Below are positions 13,561 through 17,657 of a stretch of DNA of 17,657 nt, piece after piece. The translations under genes and the position numbers were made by a program. The DNA lies in contig JAPPHP010000154.1 in NCBI GenBank assembly GCA_028821035.1, forward strand, positions 1 through 17,657. Reading direction: 5' to 3'. Every line of letters begins with the position of its first letter. Within the stretch, counting starts at the first letter, position 1. Origin of the DNA: Gammaproteobacteria bacterium (lineage in GTDB: Bacteria > Pseudomonadota > Gammaproteobacteria > Pseudomonadales > Azotimanducaceae). The notes below the pieces were generated by a model. The model was given only the letters and a program-made list of their open reading frames with translations. It made no database searches and was not told where the DNA came from.

Positions 13561-15438
13561 ATGTCCGATACCGCCTCATGTGCCGCCATCGCCCTGCTCG
13601 CCGCCTCCCTGACCGCCGCCGCGCAGTCCTACGCCCCTGCAGCGAGCAACGACCACCCCACTACCGTCTACTGGGGCGACACCCACGTGCACACGAGCTA
13701 CTCCACCGGCGACGCGAACCTGATGGGTCTCAACGTCGTCAGCCCGGCCGTGGCCTACCGCTTCGCCCGCGGCGAGACCGTCACCGCCAACAACGGCATG
13801 CCGGTCAGGATCAGGAAGCCGCTGGACTTCCTCGTGGTCGCGGACCATGCGGAGAACCTCGGCGTCGCCGCGAGCGTCCGGGCCGGCGACCCGAACCTGG
13901 TGGAGGCGCCCGGCGGGAAGGAACTGCTGGAGCGCTTCCGGGCCCACCAGGCCGACCCTGACGCCGGACGCCTGCGCTTCGCTCCCCACACCCTGGGCGA
14001 CGACTACATCCGCTCGGTGTGGAGCACGGTGATCGCGGACGCGGACGCGTACAACGACCCGGGAAAGTTCACCGCCTTCTCGGGCTACGAGTGGACCTCG
14101 GTCGGCACGGTCGAGGGCGTGTTCGGCAACCTCCACCGCGTCGTGCTGTTCCGCGACGACGCCGGTCGGACGGGGCGGATCCTGCCCTTCAGCGCCTACG
14201 ACAGTCGGCACCCGGAAGACCTCTGGGACTTCCTCGCGCGTTACGAAGCCGACACCGGGGGCCAGGTCATCGCCATCCCGCACAACGGCAACACGAGCAA
14301 CGGGGCGATGTTCGCGCTCACGGACTCGCGCGGCGCACCGCAGGACGCGCACTACGCCGCGATGCGCAGCCGTTTCGAGCCCGTCTACGAAGCGACCCAG
14401 ATCAAGGGCGACAGCGAGACCCATCCGGTGCTCTCGCCCACCGACGAGTTCGCCGACTTCGAGACGTGGCACAGCTGGGCCGGCGGTACGATGGAGCCCG
14501 GCGAGCACCCGTGCTGTCCGGACTGGGAGACGGCGGACTTCGAGGCGCGCAAGCGCGGCGAGTACGCGCGGTCCGCCCTCCGCCGCGGTCTCGCCCAGGA
14601 GTCCCTGCTCGGCGTCAATCCCTTCAAGTACGGCCTCATCGGCAGCACGGACGCGCACACGTCCTTCGCGACGGCCGACAACGACAACTTCTGGGGCAAG
14701 TATTCGATCACCTTTCCCTCCCCAACGCGCATCTCGGACCCGATGGTGACGAGCTGGGACACGCCGCTGAACTGGGAGACCGGCGCGGCGGGCTATGCCG
14801 CCGTGTGGGCGGGTGAGAACACGCGCGAGGCCATCTTCGCCGCACTGAAACGCCGCGAGGTGTACGCGACGACGGGTCCGCGCATCACCCTGCGCTTCTT
14901 CGGCGGATGGGGCTTCGCTGCCGAGGACGCCTTCGCGCCGGACGTGGCCATTCCCGGCTACGGCCGCGGCGTGCCGATGGGGGCCGACCTCGCGCCGCGC
15001 TCCGGCTCCGCCGCGCCGACCTTCCTGATCGCCGCCCTGCGGGATCCCGACGGCGCCAACCTGGATCGCATCCAGGTCGTGAAGGGTTGGCTGGAAGCAG
15101 ATAGTTCCACCCGTGAACGGGTTCACGACGTCGCCCTCGCCGACGGGCGCACCGTGGGTCCGGATGGGACCGTGCCGCCGGTCGGCTCGACCGTCGACGT
15201 GGCCGCCGCTTCCTACAGCAACGCCATCGGCGATCCCGAACTGCGGGTGACGTGGACGGACCCGGACTTCGATCCCGGACGGTCAGCCTTCTACTACGTC
15301 CGCGTGCTGGAGATCCCGACGCCGCGCTGGACCGCGTACGACGCCCGGTTCTTCGGCATCCAGGAACTGCCCGAAGGCATCAGGATGGTCAGCCAGGAGC
15401 GCGCGTACTCCTCGCCGATCTGGTACGCGCCGCGGTAG
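13561..15438 (+). CDS. Secreted DUF3604 domain protein
   Basis: A 625-residue protein. The ATG at 13561 follows GAGGAA (13544-13549) at a slightly long spacing of 11 bases. A signal peptide is predicted at residues 1 to about 21 (hydrophobic AAIALLAASLTAAA, then cleavage near AQS). The mature protein matches DUF3604 (PF12228) over its full length. It shows the putative metal-binding W38-G-D40-T-H42-V-H44-T-S-Y-S start, LDFLVVADHAENLG, AFSGYEWTS, VIAIPHNGNTSNG, and GLIGSTDAHTS near residue 363. The H-x-H, ADH, PHN and DAH motifs are laid out like a PHP-type metallophosphoesterase/amidohydrolase site, which suggests a periplasmic metal-dependent hydrolase. The substrate is unknown. The C-terminal part is beta-rich and ends at the stop, 3 bases from the convergent amidase stop. 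Confidence 0.9.
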   Translation: MSDTASCAAIALLAASLTAAAQSYAPAASNDHPTTVYWGDTHVHTSYSTGDANLMGLNVVSPAVAYRFARGETVTANNGMPVRIRKPLDFLVVADHAENLGVAASVRAGDPNLVEAPGGKELLERFRAHQADPDAGRLRFAPHTLGDDYIRSVWSTVIADADAYNDPGKFTAFSGYEWTSVGTVEGVFGNLHRVVLFRDDAGRTGRILPFSAYDSRHPEDLWDFLARYEADTGGQVIAIPHNGNTSNGAMFALTDSRGAPQDAHYAAMRSRFEPVYEATQIKGDSETHPVLSPTDEFADFETWHSWAGGTMEPGEHPCCPDWETADFEARKRGEYARSALRRGLAQESLLGVNPFKYGLIGSTDAHTSFATADNDNFWGKYSITFPSPTRISDPMVTSWDTPLNWETGAAGYAAVWAGENTREAIFAALKRREVYATTGPRITLRFFGGWGFAAEDAFAPDVAIPGYGRGVPMGADLAPRSGSAAPTFLIAALRDPDGANLDRIQVVKGWLEADSSTRERVHDVALADGRTVGPDGTVPPVGSTVDVAAASYSNAIGDPELRVTWTDPDFDPGRSAFYYVRVLEIPTPRWTAYDARFFGIQELPEGIRMVSQERAYSSPIWYAPR

Positions 15439-15441
15439 CCG

Positions 15442-16836
15442 TCAGACGAGATCAGGCACCAGTTCGCCGGAGCCCGCGACTTCCTCGACCGCTTTCGCGA
15501 CGGACAGCAGGAAGGCATCCTGGCGCATCGGCGCGACCAGTTGCGCGCCCACCGGCAACCCCTCCGCGAAGCCGCAGGGCAGCGACAGAGCCGGACAGCA
15601 CGTCACGGTGACCCGGCTGCAGCTCTGCATCCACTCGATGTAGGTCCGCATCGCCACTCCGTCGACCTCGCGCACCCAGTCCGTCTCGATGTTGAAGGGC
15701 TGCACCTGCGTCGTCGGGCCGATCAGCACGTCGAAGTCATCGAAGAACGCCGCGACCCGCGCTACCAAGGCCGACCTCGCTCCATCGACCCAGTCCTCGT
15801 CCGCCTGCGTCAGGGCCTCGCCCGCCGCGGCGTTCCAGAGGATCGTGTCCTTGAGTTCCGCCTTCTGCTCCGCGGGAAGGGGTCCGAACCGCGCGCGGAA
15901 CCGCGCGGCCCGCAGGACGTGGAAGATGCGGTCCGCGTCCGCGAGATCCGGTTCCGCCGCGATCACCACGGCCCCGGCGTCGGCCAGGGTGTCTCCCAGT
16001 CCCCGGATCGTCTCCCGGATCGGCGCCGCGACCGGCAAGTCGCCGAAGTTCTCGGTGACGGCGACCCGCAAGCCTCTCCAGCCCACCGGCGTCACCGACC
16101 GGAACGCGACGCCCGGTTCCGGCAGCGCGTTGGTCACATGCCGGTCCGGCCCGGCGATGGCGGAGAAGAGCAACGCGAGATCGTCGACGTTGCGCGCCAT
16201 GGGGCCACAGGTGGAGATGTCCGACCAGGCGCCCTGCTCCTGCCAGCCGCCGGGCACCCGCCCGGGCGACGGGCGGAAGCCGACGACATTGCAGAAGGCC
16301 GCCGGATTGCGCAACGAGCCCCCGGTGTCGCTGCCGTCCGCGATCGGCATGAAGCGGGCGGCGAGCGCCACCGCCGCGCCGCCGCTGCTGCCGCCGCAGG
16401 TGCGCGAAGTGTCCCAGGGGTTGTGCGTCGCGCCGAAGACCCGGTTGAAGCTCTGGGAGCCAGCCCCGAACTCCGGGACGTTGGTCTTGCCGATCGTCAC
16501 GGCCCCGGCCGCCTTGATGCGCGCCACCAGCAACGAGTCTTCGCTCGGCACGTTGTCCGCGAACAGGGGCGATCCATAGGTGGTACGGAGGCCGGCGGTC
16601 GCCGTAAGGTCCTTGTGCGCGATAGGCAGCCCGGCGAGTGGGCCCGCGAGGTGACCGGAGGCCAGCTCCCGAGCGTCCTCGAAGCAGCGCGTGACGATCG
16701 CGTTCAGCGGGCCGTCATGGCGCTCGATCCGGTCGATGTGTGCGTCGAGCACTTCGAGCGGGGAGACCTGTCGACCAGCCAGCAGCCGGCGCAGTTCCAC
16801 CGCCGAGCGGAAGCAAAGGTCTTCCGACTGGCTCAC
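15442..16836 (-). CDS. Amidase signature family protein
   Basis: A 464-residue protein. The GTG start (16836 on the complement) is preceded by AAGGG at 8-base spacing. The full amidase-signature triad is visible: K75 (PIAHKD), the cis-serine S150 (CGGSSGGAA), and the nucleophile S174 (GSDTGGSLRNPAAF). The N-terminal SAVELRRLLAGRQVSPLEVL and HDGPLNAIVT segments and the C-terminal ALSLPCGFAEGLPVGAQLVA segment are also standard. Family members hydrolyse amides or act as the GatA subunit of the tRNA amidotransferase. This is probably not GatA: gatB and gatC are not adjacent, and the C-terminal region reads like a general amidase. There is no signal peptide, so it is cytoplasmic. The substrate is unassigned. 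It could be co-transcribed with the small secreted protein gene 53 bases upstream. Confidence 0.93.
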   Translation of the reverse strand: MSQSEDLCFRSAVELRRLLAGRQVSPLEVLDAHIDRIERHDGPLNAIVTRCFEDARELASGHLAGPLAGLPIAHKDLTATAGLRTTYGSPLFADNVPSEDSLLVARIKAAGAVTIGKTNVPEFGAGSQSFNRVFGATHNPWDTSRTCGGSSGGAAVALAARFMPIADGSDTGGSLRNPAAFCNVVGFRPSPGRVPGGWQEQGAWSDISTCGPMARNVDDLALLFSAIAGPDRHVTNALPEPGVAFRSVTPVGWRGLRVAVTENFGDLPVAAPIRETIRGLGDTLADAGAVVIAAEPDLADADRIFHVLRAARFRARFGPLPAEQKAELKDTILWNAAAGEALTQADEDWVDGARSALVARVAAFFDDFDVLIGPTTQVQPFNIETDWVREVDGVAMRTYIEWMQSCSRVTVTCCPALSLPCGFAEGLPVGAQLVAPMRQDAFLLSVAKAVEEVAGSGELVPDLV

Positions 16837-16857
16837 GTCGAACCCTTCGATGTGACG

Positions 16858-16893
16858 CTAGCGGGCCGGCGCGCCGCGTCCGCGCGCCGCTAG
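16858..16893. repeat. Interrupted GC-rich inverted repeat between two minus-strand genes
   Basis: CTAGCGG (16858-16864) pairs exactly with CCGCTAG (16887-16893), and CGCGC (16870-16874) pairs with GCGCG (16882-16886). The result is a long stem with a 5-base bulge and a 7-base loop. The right arm contains the TAG stop of the small secreted protein. There is no T-run on the minus strand after it, so if it ends or stabilises the upstream transcript it would be a non-canonical terminator or 3'-end hairpin. Confidence 0.45.
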
Positions 16894-17252
16894 GACGACA
16901 GGACGTCGATGCGCTCAACCAGGCACCAGCCGCTGTGCTTGCGGCTATCGTCCACCGTCACCCGAACCGTGCGGTCCATCAAGAAAGCCATCTGGGCGGA
17001 GTCGAACATGCGCAGGGCGCTCGACTTCGTCACGTGCTCCCCACTGCAGCTGAACGTCACCCAGTTGCCCGAGTTGCAGTCGAGTCCCTCGCCGGCCGGG
17101 GAGACGCTGAGCCACGCCATGCAACCCCCGAACTTCTGCTCGTCGCTCGCAAGCGTCCGTGTGACCTTGGCGTCGATCTGCAGGGTCGTCGCGAACGCCA
17201 TGGCCGGGGCGACAAGCAGCAACCAGAGCACGACCTTGATCCAACGTCCCAT
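16890..17252 (-). CDS. Small secreted cysteine-containing protein of unknown function
   Basis: A 120-residue protein. The ATG (17252 on the complement) has an excellent GGGAGG Shine-Dalgarno 7 bases upstream. A signal peptide is clear: IKVVLWLLLVAPAMAFA with cleavage after about residue 19-21. The mature part of about 100 residues holds four cysteines (C44, C59, C69, C110), enough for two disulfides in the periplasm or outside the cell. Distinct segments are GNWVTFSCSGEHVTKSSALRM, DSAQMAFLMDRTVRVTVDDS and the C-terminal GWCLVERIDV. I have a vague memory of similar short exported proteins with a W-V-x-F-x-C, SK, AQMA and V-DDS pattern in other gammaproteobacteria but cannot name a family. No function is assigned. 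It is transcribed divergently from the amidohydrolase gene. Confidence 0.85.
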   Translation of the reverse strand: MGRWIKVVLWLLLVAPAMAFATTLQIDAKVTRTLASDEQKFGGCMAWLSVSPAGEGLDCNSGNWVTFSCSGEHVTKSSALRMFDSAQMAFLMDRTVRVTVDDSRKHSGWCLVERIDVLSS

Positions 17253-17339
17253 GGCTGAACCTCCCTATGCACAGGTCATCAGTGGTTAGAAGCGGCGTTA
17301 CCTTATCAGTTTCACCGGGACTTCTCGCCAGCCTAGCCT

Positions 17340-17368
17340 TTGACAACGCACCCCCCGAGGCGCAGCAT
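17340..17368 (+). promoter_or_regulatory. Putative sigma70-type promoter for the amidohydrolase gene
   Basis: A perfect TTGACA lies at 17340-17345, with CAGCAT (17363-17368) at 17-base spacing as a weak -10 (3/6, keeping the second A and last T). The start would fall near 17375, leaving a short leader that contains the GGGGAGGG Shine-Dalgarno (17379-17386) before the ATG at 17393. The same octamer TTTGACAA occurs in the GH20 promoter. Confidence 0.45.
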
Positions 17369-17392
17369 CGGCCTGAGAGGGGAGGGTTTTCC

Positions 17393-17657
17393 ATGACGCA
17401 ATACGACCTGCGCATCAAGAACGGCACGATCGTCGACGGCACGCGCGTACCACGGTTCAAGGGCGACCTCTGGGTCCGGGACGGCCGCATCGCCCAGATC
17501 GGCGGTCGCGCCCGAGGAGCGGCCGCCCGCGAGATCGACGCCGACGGGCTGATCGTCGCCCCGGGCTTCGTGGACCTGCACACGCACTACGACGCGCAGA
17601 TCCACTGGGACCCGTACTGCACCATCTCCGGCTGGCACGGCGTCACCTCGGTGGTGC
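17393..17657 (+). CDS. N-acyl-D-amino-acid deacylase family amidohydrolase, 3'-truncated
   Basis: The first 88 codons are present; the frame is open to the window end. The ATG at 17393 has a strong Shine-Dalgarno 6-8 bases upstream. The N-terminal beta-sandwich start is typical of metal-dependent amidohydrolases: YDLRIKNGTIVDGT, then a VRDGRIAQIG strand pair. The entry to the barrel, LIVAPGFVDLHTHYDAQ, carries the HxH metal ligands H64 and H66. DAQIHWDPYCTISGWHGVTSVV is characteristic of the D-aminoacylase branch (N-acyl-D-amino-acid, N-acyl-D-glutamate or N-acyl-D-aspartate deacylases), which are usually about 480-570 residues. It would release free D-amino acids from N-acylated forms. The catalytic aspartate and the residues deciding the substrate lie outside the window. 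Confidence 0.88.
   Translation, partial: MTQYDLRIKNGTIVDGTRVPRFKGDLWVRDGRIAQIGGRARGAAAREIDADGLIVAPGFVDLHTHYDAQIHWDPYCTISGWHGVTSVV

Noticed and set aside
12132..13961. Long plus-strand open frame opposite the FadJ-like gene
   Set aside because: Antisense of a confidently identified crotonase/dehydrogenase; the translation is His/Arg/Val-rich without any family motif.
13576..16893. Long open frames antisense to DUF3604 and to the amidase
   Set aside because: The sense strands have signal peptide, metal motifs and catalytic triad respectively; the antisense products show only composition bias.
1..17657. CRISPR array, tRNA, rRNA, insertion sequence or phage attachment site
   Set aside because: I saw no regularly spaced repeats, cloverleaf-like segments, transposase motifs or terminal repeats anywhere in the window.

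Overview
The window is very GC-rich (roughly 70% by eye) and gene-dense, with frequent GTG starts, short overlaps and almost no long non-coding sequence. Two lipoproteins with clear lipoboxes, a TonB C-terminal domain, a Kdo-pathway type sugar-phosphate isomerase and a FadB/FadJ-type enzyme point to a diderm (Gram-negative) bacterium. A GC-rich, possibly marine or soil Pseudomonadota (gammaproteobacterial) lineage fits best; this placement is inference, since no rRNA or marker gene is present. I see no rRNA, tRNA, CRISPR array, insertion sequence or phage gene.

Layout. (1) Bases 1-2319, plus strand: the 3' part of a PLP-dependent cystathionine gamma-synthase/lyase family enzyme, then three small genes (a DUF7832-like protein, a DUF427 protein and a GNAT acetyltransferase). 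They are joined stop-to-start by GTGA overlaps. (2) 2407-4068: a stand-alone thiamine-diphosphate enzyme of the acetolactate synthase large-subunit family. (3) 4165-6228: a ribbon-helix-helix antitoxin and PIN-domain toxin whose 3' end overlaps the start of a tRNA CCA-adding-type nucleotidyltransferase with an HD domain. A perfect 10-bp inverted repeat and a tandem TACAT operator-like sequence precede the antitoxin. (4) 6245-11306: an amino-sugar-flavoured locus. A CBS-less arabinose-5-phosphate isomerase homologue on the minus strand diverges from a four-gene plus-strand run: GH20 hexosaminidase, N-acetylhexosamine-kinase-like phosphotransferase, small TonB_C lipoprotein, and SMP-30/paraoxonase-like lipoprotein. 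(5) 11310-15438: a FadJ-like bifunctional beta-oxidation enzyme (minus) diverges from a secreted DUF3604 protein (plus) across a 115-bp region packed with inverted repeats. (6) 15442-17657: an amidase and a small secreted cysteine-containing protein (minus) diverge from an N-acyl-D-amino-acid deacylase family amidohydrolase that runs off the window.

How the genes may work together. The clearest functional unit is GH20 plus kinase: the hexosaminidase would release GlcNAc or GalNAc, and the kinase would phosphorylate the free sugar at C1. The toxin-antitoxin pair is physically coupled to a tRNA-maturation enzyme, which is the most thought-provoking neighbourhood here. The rest looks like ordinary chromosomal metabolism. 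I do not see a convincing new multi-gene defence or mobile system. The most interesting leads are the toxin/CCA-enzyme overlap, the repeat-packed fadJ-like/DUF3604 divergent region, the SIS/GH20/kinase locus, and the small uncharacterised proteins at 939-1433 and 16890-17252.
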